Origin: DAOWHW01 sp964493265
Lineage (GTDB): Archaea; Nanobdellota; Nanobdellia; Pacearchaeales; UBA284
DNA length: 21,020 bases
Direction of reading: 5' to 3'
Assembly (NCBI GenBank): GCA_964493265.1
Contig: CAZBLY010000010.1
Location: 1 to 21,020, forward strand
Shown: piece after piece, positions 1 to 5,987 of the stretch
Numbering within the stretch: the stretch's first letter is position 1
Layout of the letters: every line of letters begins with the position of its first letter
Made by a program: the position numbers and the translations under genes
Notes under the pieces: generated by a model
Database searches by the model: none
The model's input: only the letters and a program-made list of their open reading frames with translations
Told to the model about the DNA's origin: nothing

Positions 1-38
1 CCTTTCTTTTCTTTTTTATTTATAATTTCTTTAATCAT
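1..38 (-). CDS. possible start of a gene running off the window (first 12 codons)
   Basis: An ATG at 36-38 on the minus strand opens a reading frame (MIKEIINKKEKK) with no stop before the window edge. It begins 16 nt after the stop codon of the upstream winged-helix-like gene, in the same direction, so the two could form an operon. Nothing of a recognisable domain is present in 12 residues, and A-rich sequence opens frames easily, so this is only a positional guess. Confidence 0.3.
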   Translation of the reverse strand, partial: MIKEIINKKEKK

Positions 39-54
39 TTTTATTTTTAATTTT

Positions 55-297
55 TTAATCTTTTTTTAAAATCCAGAGATTTACCCCTGCTTTTTTTAAT
101 CTTGTAATTTTACCTTCAAGAGCTAACTCGAGAAGTCTTTTTTCAGCAGTATTCCACGACAAATTTAATTTATTAGTAATTTCAGAAGAGGTTACAACAT
201 TCATATCTTCCATATATTTGAGAATTTTCGTTTTAATCTTGGAAGCAGAATTGTGATTATTACTAGAACCATTACTCTTTCCATTACTGCTACCCAT
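55..297 (-). CDS. small winged-helix-like DNA-binding protein (hypothetical)
   Basis: Protein of 80 residues if started at the ATG at 297. An Asn/Ser/Gly-rich N-terminal stretch (about residues 1-18) is followed by a compact helical segment that reads like a winged helix: a helix with KILKYMEDMN, a turn with VVTSSEITNKLNLSW, a second helix NTAEKRLLELALEGKI and a strand pair ending NLWILKKD. This layout is typical of small archaeal transcription regulators, but no specific family is recognised. The open frame extends upstream to an ATG at 411, but a TATA box (320-327) lies inside that extension, with its centre 26 nt before the ATG at 297. That predicts a leaderless mRNA starting at 297 and decides the start. 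Its target is unknown. Confidence 0.6.
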   Translation of the reverse strand: MGSSNGKSNGSSNNHNSASKIKTKILKYMEDMNVVTSSEITNKLNLSWNTAEKRLLELALEGKITRLKKAGVNLWILKKD

Positions 298-319
298 ACT
301 CCTATGAATATTCATAGAG

Positions 320-327
320 TTTATAAA
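320..327 (-). promoter_or_regulatory. TATA box of the winged-helix-like gene
   Basis: TTTATAAA is centred 26 nt upstream of the ATG at 297. This is the spacing expected between an archaeal TATA box and its transcription start, so the transcript probably begins at or next to the start codon. Confidence 0.55.
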
Positions 328-455
328 GGTTTTGGCAACTTTCAGGAAGATAAAAAAATCAGGAAATAAATAGTTAATAATGTTCAAGCCATTTCTTTTT
401 TTTAGCATCAAATAATTTAGAATAGTTAAAATTCTTAAATTTCAGTATAAGAACA

Positions 456-463
456 TTTAAAAA
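456..463 (+). promoter_or_regulatory. TATA box of the uS15 gene cluster
   Basis: TTTAAAAA within AACATTTAAAAATA. The predicted start is near 484-485, giving a short leader of about 13 nt before the ATG at 498. The same 14-nt string occurs upstream of the exported-protein gene at 13478. Confidence 0.5.
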
Positions 464-497
464 TAAAAGCAAATTCAAACAAGAATACAATAACAAA

Positions 498-896
498 ATG
501 GCAACATTATATGGTAAAGGTCGTGGAAAGGCAAGAAGCCATTCTCCTAAATCTGAGAAGCCGCCTTGGTTTTCTATGAAAAAGGAAGAAGTTGAAAGTC
601 TTATTGTTGAGTTAGCTAAAAAAGGTGTAAGTATTCCAAAAATAGGGCTTATACTTAGAGACGGTTATGGGGTTGTAAGCATTAAATTAATTACTGGAAA
701 GAAAATTAAGAAGATATTAGAGGAAAAAGGCATTAAAATGGAATCTACAGAACTTATTGTCATAGAAAAAAGGATCAAAGCTCTAAAGAAACATCTTGAG
801 AAGAACAAAAAAGATACAAGAGCTAAGAGGGGCCTTCAATTAACACAAGCAAAAATGAGAAGGCTAAAAAAATATTATAAAAAGAAGAAAAAATAA
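498..896 (+). CDS. rps15: 30S ribosomal protein uS15 (S15p/S13e)
   Basis: A 132-residue protein of the small ribosomal subunit that binds the central domain of 16S rRNA. The N-terminal region (MATLYGKGRGKARSHSPKS, then PPW) is the extension characteristic of the archaeal/eukaryotic S13e/S15 form. It is followed by VSIPKIGLILRDGYG and a helical core with IEKRIKALKKHLEKNKKDTRAKRGL, the S15 signature region. The C-terminus is a Lys-rich tail. It is a little shorter than the approximately 150 residues common in archaea. It is the first gene of a plus-strand translation cluster with its own TATA box, and the DHH nuclease follows after about 70 nt, a neighbourhood seen in other archaea. Assignment is firm. 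Confidence 0.95.
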   Translation: MATLYGKGRGKARSHSPKSEKPPWFSMKKEEVESLIVELAKKGVSIPKIGLILRDGYGVVSIKLITGKKIKKILEEKGIKMESTELIVIEKRIKALKKHLEKNKKDTRAKRGLQLTQAKMRRLKKYYKKKKK

Positions 897-955
897 AAAA
901 CAAAAAACAGAAAATAAGCTTAGTTTTTGTTAAGGGGCTAAGTTTAAATTTAATA

Positions 956-960
956 GAGGT
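956..960 (+). promoter_or_regulatory. Shine-Dalgarno-like GAGGT before the RecJ-like gene
   Basis: GAGGT lies 5 nt upstream of the ATG at 966, a normal ribosome-binding spacing. It is one of the few genes here with a conventionally spaced site. A TATA-like TTTAAATTTAA precedes it at about 943-953. Confidence 0.5.
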
Positions 961-965
961 AAATC

Positions 966-2399
966 ATGAATTCAGATTTATTTAATAATATTAATATCAA
1001 AAATAGCGTAAAAAAAGCAGGTGGTAGATTTAGAGAACTTTTTTCTAAACAAGGAATGATTAGAATTATAACACATCTCGATACTGATGGATTAACTTCT
1101 GCTGCTATTATTACAAAACTTTTGCTTCAAAATGAACAAAGATTTTATCTTAGCACTGTAAAACAGCTTGAAGACAAAATTATTGAAAATTTAGAACAAG
1201 AAGTATCAAAACAAAAATATAAGGCAGTAATTTTTCTTGATTTGGGTTCTAATAAAATAGAGGATATTAAAAAAATTACTTCAAAATTTAATGTTCCTGT
1301 GTTTATTATAGATCATCATGAACTTGGACCAGTGTTTGAAAACATTGAAAATTATAATCTAGGTGAAAATTTTTATCTTGTTCATTCCTTAAATGAGAAA
1401 ATAAGCGCAGCTGGTTTATCATATATGTTTGCTAAAGAACTTGGTGGCAAAAAAAATCTAGCACAATTTGCGGTTCTTGGAATGATAGGGGATTTTCTTG
1501 ATAAAACAATAAGCAAACCAAATAATTTTATTCTTAATGATGCTCAAGAAAGTGGAATGAAAATTAAAAGGGGCCTTACAGTTTTTTCAGCTATGAGACC
1601 ATTACATAAAGCTCTCGAATTTAGTTCAAGTATTTTTATTCCTGGTGTGACTGGAAATTTTAATGGTTCTCTTGAAATGTTAAGAGGAATAGGAATTGAT
1701 GTTAAAACACCAAGAGGCTGGAGAACATTAATGGATTTAAATGAGGATGAAGTTTCAAGATTAATTACGGCAGTACTTGTTAGAAGAGTAAATGATGGAA
1801 GGGGCCAGGATATTATTGATAATATTTATTTAATAAAAATAGCTAATCAAGTTTGGGATGCTCGGGAAGTAAGCACCATGATTAATGCTTGTGGCAGATT
1901 GGGTTATAGTTACTTTGCATTATCTTTTCTTTTGGGTTCTAAACCTGCAAGAGAGGAAGTAGAAAGAATATATAATAAATATAAACATCTTATTATTAAA
2001 GCATTAAATTGGATTGAAAGTGCAAAAAAAATTCAAAAAGAAAATTATATTATTATTAATGCAAGATCTTCTATAAAAGATACTATTATTGGAACTGCAA
2101 TGTCTATAATGTCTTCATCTTTTATCCATCCTAGTGGAACTATTCTTATAGGGATGGCGTATCGTCCAGATAGCAAAATTAAGATTTCGGCCCGTATAGT
2201 TAGATTTAGAGATAAAAATAAGGAAAAAAAAGAAATTAACCTAAATAAGATACTTAATTCTGTTATTAAAACAATTGGTGGTGAAGTTGGGGGTCATGAA
2301 AAAGCTGCCGGAGCATTAATTTCTCAAGAAAATGAAAAGAATTTTATTGAGTTAATAGAGAAAGAATTATCCACTCAGCAGCTTAGTATTAAAATTTAA
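966..2399 (+). CDS. DHH/DHHA1 phosphoesterase, archaeal RecJ-like (GAN-type) nuclease
   Basis: A 477-residue protein with the DHH phosphoesterase metal-binding motifs in order: HLDTDG (His37, Asp39, Asp41), FLDLGS (Asp92), IIDHHELG (Asp116-His117-His118) and GMIGDFLD (Asp176). The C-terminal DHHA1 motif GGEVGGHEKAAG is at residues 438-449. In archaea, proteins of this type are RecJ-like 5'-3' single-strand exonucleases or the GINS-associated nuclease GAN, a Cdc45 relative acting with the replicative helicase. Some relatives act on RNA or nucleotides, so the substrate is inferred. All visible catalytic residues are intact. The gene sits between uS15 and eS27; the uS15-RecJ pairing is a recurring archaeal neighbourhood. 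Start chosen by the GAGGT site 5 nt upstream. The stop codon lies inside the TATA box of the next gene. Confidence 0.9.
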   Translation: MNSDLFNNINIKNSVKKAGGRFRELFSKQGMIRIITHLDTDGLTSAAIITKLLLQNEQRFYLSTVKQLEDKIIENLEQEVSKQKYKAVIFLDLGSNKIEDIKKITSKFNVPVFIIDHHELGPVFENIENYNLGENFYLVHSLNEKISAAGLSYMFAKELGGKKNLAQFAVLGMIGDFLDKTISKPNNFILNDAQESGMKIKRGLTVFSAMRPLHKALEFSSSIFIPGVTGNFNGSLEMLRGIGIDVKTPRGWRTLMDLNEDEVSRLITAVLVRRVNDGRGQDIIDNIYLIKIANQVWDAREVSTMINACGRLGYSYFALSFLLGSKPAREEVERIYNKYKHLIIKALNWIESAKKIQKENYIIINARSSIKDTIIGTAMSIMSSSFIHPSGTILIGMAYRPDSKIKISARIVRFRDKNKEKKEINLNKILNSVIKTIGGEVGGHEKAAGALISQENEKNFIELIEKELSTQQLSIKI

Positions 2400-2402
2400 A
2401 AA
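2395..2402 (+). promoter_or_regulatory. TATA box of eS27 overlapping the recJ-like stop codon
   Basis: TTTAAAAA contains the TAA stop (2397-2399) of the upstream gene and is centred about 25.5 nt before the ATG at 2424. This predicts a leaderless eS27 transcript despite the tight gene packing. Confidence 0.5.
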
Positions 2403-2423
2403 GCCTTCTCGCGTCTTTGAAAT

Positions 2424-2615
2424 ATGAAACAAACAAAACAAAGTCGCATAACAAAAAGCAAGTTTATCAAAGTTAGATGTAAATGCGGTTCTGAACAAGT
2501 TGTATTTGGAAAAGCAACCACAAAAGTGAAATGTTTAAAATGCGGTCAAATACTTACAAAACCCTCTTCAGGAAAAGCAAAAATAAAGGCTAAGATACTT
2601 GAGGTTTTTAAATAA
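2424..2615 (+). CDS. rps27e: 30S ribosomal protein eS27
   Basis: A 63-residue zinc-ribbon ribosomal protein of the small subunit, found in archaea and eukaryotes but not bacteria. Four cysteines form the ribbon: RCKCGSEQVVFG supplies one CxC pair and VKCLKCGQ supplies CxxC, followed by the typical LTKPSSGKAKIKAKILEVF tail. Length matches the family. In many archaea eS27 lies between eL44 and aIF2alpha. Here aIF2alpha follows as expected, but the gene before it is the RecJ-like nuclease rather than eL44. Confidence 0.95.
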   Translation: MKQTKQSRITKSKFIKVRCKCGSEQVVFGKATTKVKCLKCGQILTKPSSGKAKIKAKILEVFK

Positions 2616-2698
2616 AAAACCAAATTATTAAAAAAATCAAATTAATCAAAGACTATAATCAAATTAAATAAATCAAATGAATTTTTTTATGAGTTAAA

Positions 2699-3463
2699 AT
2701 GAATAATAAAGAATTTCCAGAAGAAGGTGATGTTTTGCTGGGAACTGTTGATAGAATAATTAGAACTAGTGTTTTTGTAAAACTTGAAGATTATGATAAG
2801 GAAGCTGTTATCATCTTTAGCGAGGTTTCTCCTGGAAGGATTAGAAATATAAGAAATTATGTTGTTCCAGGAAAAAAAATAGTTGTTAAAGTTTTAAGAG
2901 TGGATAGAATAAGAAAGCACATTGATATTTCATTAAGAAGAGTAACTACAAGAGATAAAAAACAAGTTCTTGAAATTCATAAAAGAAAAAAAGATTTTTT
3001 AGTGATGCTTGGCGTTATTATAAAAGATAAAAAGAGGGTTGATGAAATTGTCAATAAGATAAAAAAAGAAATGGAATTAGATCAATTTTTGGAAAATTTG
3101 ACTGAAAAATTAGAAAAACCAAAAGAAGCCACTTCTTTTTTAAAATCAGCCAGTTTTACAGATGATGAAGCTGAAAAATTATTGAAAATAATTACTGAAA
3201 AAATAAGAGAAAAAAAAGTTGCAGTCAAGATAAAAATAACCCTAAGTAGCGAGGCAGAAAATGGGGTAGAAAGAATTAAAAAGATTCTTGAGGAAATAGA
3301 AAAGAAAGCAAAAGTTAATTATATTGGCGCCCCTTATTATTCAATTGCTGTAGAAGATAAAAATTATAAAGATGCAAATAAAAAAATGAAAGAAATACTT
3401 GATAATATAGAAAAACAAGCAAAAGAACTTGAATGTCATTTTGAATCTCAAAAGAAAAAATAA
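2699..3463 (+). CDS. eif2a: translation initiation factor aIF2 subunit alpha
   Basis: A 254-residue alpha subunit of the aIF2 trimer, which delivers initiator Met-tRNA to the small ribosomal subunit. Residues about 8-85 form an S1-type OB fold (EEGDVLLGTVDRI, then VFVKLEDY, then LRVDRIRKHIDISLRRV). The loop SEVSPGRIRNIRNYV is equivalent to the eukaryotic eIF2alpha Ser51 loop. A helical middle domain follows, then a C-terminal alpha-beta domain (about residues 175-250) that contacts the gamma subunit. Length is close to the archaeal norm of about 260-275. In many archaea nop10 follows directly; here the next gene is a Zn-ribbon protein and no nop10 is visible. Confidence 0.95.
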   Translation: MNNKEFPEEGDVLLGTVDRIIRTSVFVKLEDYDKEAVIIFSEVSPGRIRNIRNYVVPGKKIVVKVLRVDRIRKHIDISLRRVTTRDKKQVLEIHKRKKDFLVMLGVIIKDKKRVDEIVNKIKKEMELDQFLENLTEKLEKPKEATSFLKSASFTDDEAEKLLKIITEKIREKKVAVKIKITLSSEAENGVERIKKILEEIEKKAKVNYIGAPYYSIAVEDKNYKDANKKMKEILDNIEKQAKELECHFESQKKK

Positions 3464-3530
3464 AACAAAAAAGTAAAAAATAAAACAAAATAAAAGATAA
3501 ATATACAAAACAAAAAAAACAAAACAAAAA
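3464..3530 (+). other. A-rich spacer before the Zn-ribbon gene
   Basis: A 67-nt spacer made almost only of A with isolated C, T and G (AAAACAAAA-type runs). No Shine-Dalgarno site is visible. Similar spacers precede aEF1beta, the HIT gene and the genes at 7445, 8424 and 9388. Confidence 0.5.
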
Positions 3531-3689
3531 ATGAAAGAAATAAAATGTAGTAGTTGTGGAAAAGAACTAAATAAGAAAGGGATTGTTTTTAAATGTCCTT
3601 CTTGCGGCAAACATTTTATAGCAAGATGCAATCATTGTCGTAAAGTTGGTGTTAAATATAAATGTGAATGTGGTTTTGAGGGTCCATAG
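3531..3689 (+). CDS. small four-CxxC Zn-ribbon protein, HVO_2753-like, translation-linked
   Basis: A 52-residue protein with four CxxC-type knuckles: KCSSCGKEL, KCPSCGKHF, RCNHCRKV and KCECGFEGP (the last is a CxC). They should form two zinc ribbons. This arrangement matches the small archaeal Zn-ribbon family that includes Haloferax HVO_2753. Members are commonly encoded immediately before elongation factor 1-beta and are thought to bind RNA in translation. Here aEF1beta begins 28 nt downstream, which fits exactly. The ATG at 3531 is the only sensible start and the frame closes at TAG 3687-3689. The exact role is not established; family placement rests on motif and neighbour. Confidence 0.85.
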   Translation: MKEIKCSSCGKELNKKGIVFKCPSCGKHFIARCNHCRKVGVKYKCECGFEGP

Positions 3690-3717
3690 TTCATAGAATA
3701 AAAAACAAAAAGAAAAA

Positions 3718-3990
3718 ATGGGAATGGCTGTATTAAAATTAAAAGTTATGCCAGAATCTCCAGAAACAGATTTAGAATCAATAAAGAAAGAAATTGAAGA
3801 AAGATTAAAAAAATTTGATGTAAAAAATAAAACTTTCGAGGAACAACCAATTGCTTTTGGTCTTATAGCTGTTATAACAACAATGGCTTTACCAGAAGAA
3901 AAAAGTACAGATGAAGTGGTAGAAGACTTGCTCAAAATAGAAAATGTAAGCAGTATTGATGTTATTGATTATCGAAGAGCTTTTGGTTAG
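3718..3990 (+). CDS. ef1b: elongation factor 1-beta (aEF1B)
   Basis: A 90-residue guanine-nucleotide exchange factor for aEF1A, recharging it with GTP during elongation. It has the compact archaeal form consisting only of the catalytic ferredoxin-like domain: first strand AVLKLKVMPESPETDLESIKK, then the conserved segment EEQPIAFGLIAVITTMALPEE, and the C-terminal strand SSIDVIDYRRAFG. Length matches archaeal homologues of about 88-92 residues. It follows the Zn-ribbon gene and is followed 22 nt later by the HIT-fold gene, probably in one transcript. No Shine-Dalgarno site is visible in the A-rich spacer. Confidence 0.95.
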   Translation: MGMAVLKLKVMPESPETDLESIKKEIEERLKKFDVKNKTFEEQPIAFGLIAVITTMALPEEKSTDEVVEDLLKIENVSSIDVIDYRRAFG

Positions 3991-4012
3991 AAAACAAAAA
4001 ACAAAAAATAAA

Positions 4013-4738
4013 ATGGATAAAAAAGAAATTGAAAATCTGAGAAAAAAGCTTCTTGAGCAAATAGAGCAACTTCCTGAAGAACAAGCTAAATCATTAAGGG
4101 AACAAATAAAAAATGCTTCTACTGAACAACTTGAAGCATTTGTCAAAGCGCAAATGCAGATGCAATCACAAAAAGGTCAACAAGGTAAACAAGGAAAAGG
4201 AGAACAAGGACAAGGAGAGTGTTTTTTCTGTCAGCTTATTTCTGGTAAAATAGAGACAACAAAGATTTATGAAGATAATGATATTCTTGCTATACTTGAT
4301 ATTTATCCTGCTAATCTAGGTCATCTGATTATCATGCCAAAAAAACATTTTCAGTTTATTTATGAAATTCCCGACGCTATCTTAAAAAAAATATTTGTTT
4401 TTGCTAAAATAATTGAACCAATAATTATGGAGACAACAAAAGCTCAGGGAATAAGCATTTATATTGCTCAAGGACAAATAGCTGGCCAGACAGTTAGTCA
4501 TTTTTCTGTAAATTTAATTCCCAGATTTGAAAAGGATAATGTAAATTTGATGTGGCAGAAAAAAAAGCCAACTAAAAAAGAACTTGAAAAACTCGGTGAA
4601 AAAATAAGAAAAAAAGCTGAAAAAGTTGTAACAGAAAATTTTGAACAAGAAAGAAAAAAAACAGATAAAAAACAAAAAAAGAAAGATTCATCTGAGGCTC
4701 AAGAAATAATAAAGCATATTAAGAAGAGAATTCCTTAG
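4013..4738 (+). CDS. HIT-superfamily protein with degraded His triad and charged extensions
   Basis: A 241-residue protein. Residues 1-68 form a predicted coiled coil (MDKKEIENLRKKLLEQIEQL onward) and a Gln/Gly/Lys low-complexity linker. Residues about 70-180 are a HIT domain: CFFCQLISGKI with a CxxC, LDIYPANLGHLIIMPKKHF, and GQTVSHFSVNLIPRF. The usual HxHxHxx nucleotide-hydrolase triad reads H163-F-S165-V-N167-L-I, so the middle (nucleophilic) and third His are Ser and Asn. The rest of the motif, including GQTV before it and PR after it, is intact. The C-terminal 60 residues are Lys-rich. Known HIT proteins hydrolyse or transfer nucleoside phosphates; this one probably binds a nucleotide without classical catalysis. 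The start at 4013 is preferred over an in-frame ATG at 3956, which lies inside aEF1beta. Confidence 0.85.
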   Translation: MDKKEIENLRKKLLEQIEQLPEEQAKSLREQIKNASTEQLEAFVKAQMQMQSQKGQQGKQGKGEQGQGECFFCQLISGKIETTKIYEDNDILAILDIYPANLGHLIIMPKKHFQFIYEIPDAILKKIFVFAKIIEPIIMETTKAQGISIYIAQGQIAGQTVSHFSVNLIPRFEKDNVNLMWQKKKPTKKELEKLGEKIRKKAEKVVTENFEQERKKTDKKQKKKDSSEAQEIIKHIKKRIP

Positions 4739-4777
4739 ATTTTAGTTTTAAGTTCTGATTTTCTAATTTCTTAATTT

Positions 4778-5722
4778 CTAGATAAATAGCTGAATCAATA
4801 ATATTAATAGGTCTCCGACAAAAAGACTTAAGATAAGGGAAGCAAGGAAAATAGGAACAAAAGGCAGGCCATATTTAACAATCACGGGCTTTTTTAATTT
4901 TTTCAACATCATAATTTCTTTTTTATTAAGTCCGTGAACTGTTGGTTTTATGATTCTGTTTTTTATTCTGATTGGTTTAAGAATCCAATCCCCTTCAGTA
5001 AGCTGGTCTGGATGAATTTTTCTAATCATGGCTGAATTTTCTGCAGCTTTAACAAAAATATAAACATAAGGAAAAACTAAGAAAATGATAAAGACAAAAA
5101 AGAACCAATTAAAATCAATAAAACCAAATAAATTGAAAAGGCCAAAAAAACTAAGAACAAGGAAACAGAGAGCTATGAGCCAGCAGAATAAACTAAATAT
5201 TTTTATTTTTCTTTTTTGATGAGTTTTTTTGAATTCACCAACAAAACTTTTTCTGTTTTTTATTGACGAGAAAACGCTAAAAACTAAGCCATACAAAGAG
5301 CCCAAAACAAAAATATTAATTAAAAAAATCAAAAGAAAAGGCTCGCTGAAATTAAGGCCTAAAAAAGATTCTTGTGTTATTTGCATTAGATTTATATTTG
5401 TCATAAAACTGGGCGCTGTTGCAAAAACTATTGAAAGAGCCATAAGAAGTTTAGCATCTCCCCCCCCAAAGATTCTTGTATAATAAAATAAATTTGATAG
5501 GGCAAAGAAAATGGCAAAGGCAATTAAAGCAGATAACATATAGAAAGATTGTTTTGTTATTGCTGATGCTAGGATTCTTATTATAAATGCAATAGCAATC
5601 AAACTGAAAGAAAGCCAGTTTGGAACCTCTCTTTTTTTTAGGTCTGTTATTGATGCAGCAACAAGCCAAATAAAAGCTATACTAATGAGCAAGATATCAG
5701 CAATGAAAATTATATTTGTCAT
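4778..5722 (-). CDS. archaeal type IV prepilin peptidase (A24 aspartic protease, PibD/FlaK/EppA-like)
   Basis: A 314-residue polytopic membrane protein. The first catalytic Asp is D27 in SITDLKKREVPNWLS; the second is D89 in FGGGDAK, the GxGD motif of A24 aspartic proteases that cleave class III signal peptides of archaeal pilins and archaellins. Several membrane helices surround the motifs. The C-terminal soluble segment (LTEGDWIL, later HGLNKKEIMMLKKL) and the last helices (YGLPFVPIFLASLIL) resemble the conserved C-terminal part of archaeal prepilin peptidases. It is longer than FlaK (about 230 residues) but both motifs are intact. No pilin or assembly ATPase gene lies in this window, so its substrates are elsewhere. 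A GAGGT sits 11 nt before the ATG. The GGG of the active site is encoded in a run of eight G. Confidence 0.92.
   Translation of the reverse strand: MTNIIFIADILLISIAFIWLVAASITDLKKREVPNWLSFSLIAIAFIIRILASAITKQSFYMLSALIAFAIFFALSNLFYYTRIFGGGDAKLLMALSIVFATAPSFMTNINLMQITQESFLGLNFSEPFLLIFLINIFVLGSLYGLVFSVFSSIKNRKSFVGEFKKTHQKRKIKIFSLFCWLIALCFLVLSFFGLFNLFGFIDFNWFFFVFIIFLVFPYVYIFVKAAENSAMIRKIHPDQLTEGDWILKPIRIKNRIIKPTVHGLNKKEIMMLKKLKKPVIVKYGLPFVPIFLASLILSLFVGDLLILLIQLFI
5460..5467 (-). repeat. G8 homopolymer inside the prepilin peptidase active site
   Basis: Eight consecutive C on the plus strand (GGGGGGGG in the coding sense) encode the three glycines before catalytic D89. It is the longest G/C homopolymer I noticed in this AT-rich window. 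A one-base slip would shift the frame at the catalytic motif. Confidence 0.8.
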
Positions 5723-5764
5723 TATTAATTTTTACCTCTTTTCCTCTTTATGTTTTCTTTTTTC

Positions 5765-5899
5765 CTATTTCTTCTTTTTCTTTTGTTTCTTTTTTAATGT
5801 TTGTGTTCGCATAGGGCCGCCTTTCTTATAAACTCTATATTTTCTTTTTTTTCTTTGTTGTCTTTTGCTCTTTCTTTGTTGTGATGATGCATATTCCAT
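5765..5899 (-). CDS. tiny Lys/Arg-rich protein of unknown function
   Basis: A 44-residue frame from the ATG at 5899: MEYASSQQRKSKRQQ, then KKRKYRVYKKGGPMRT and a poly-Lys tail. About half of all residues are Lys or Arg, as in small nucleic-acid-binding or ribosome-associated proteins, but no family is recognised. Support for a real gene comes from a TTTAAAAA box at 5921-5928 centred 25.5 nt before the ATG, the leaderless spacing seen elsewhere in the window. It lies 42 nt upstream of the prepilin peptidase in the same direction and may share its transcript. The frame stays open further upstream, but that part lies beyond the predicted transcription start and overlaps the divergent gene at 5988. 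Confidence 0.5.
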   Translation of the reverse strand: MEYASSQQRKSKRQQRKKRKYRVYKKGGPMRTQTLKKKQKKKKK

Positions 5900-5920
5900 T
5901 ATAAGGGAAAGGTTTTTAAT

Positions 5921-5928
5921 TTTAAAAA
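5921..5928 (-). promoter_or_regulatory. TATA box for the basic ORF / prepilin peptidase unit
   Basis: TTTAAAAA on the plus strand (TTTTTAAA on the minus strand), centred 25.5 nt upstream of the ATG at 5899. It is in a divergent promoter region with the gene starting at 5988. Confidence 0.45.
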
Positions 5929-5949
5929 TTTTAGTATTTATAGGAAAAA

Positions 5950-5957
5950 TATAAAAA
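5950..5957 (+). promoter_or_regulatory. TATA box of the surface cassette
   Basis: TATAAAAA predicts transcription starting near 5979, leaving a leader of about 9 nt before the ATG at 5988. If so, the GAGG at 5967-5970 is upstream of the transcript and is not a ribosome-binding site. Confidence 0.4.
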
Positions 5958-5987
5958 ATCAGAAAAGAGGAAATAAAAAAGAAATAA

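Noticed and set aside
3315..3935. Several Phe/Leu-rich minus-strand frames opposite aIF2alpha, Zn-ribbon and aEF1beta
   Set aside because: Mirror images of Lys-rich coding sequence on the plus strand.
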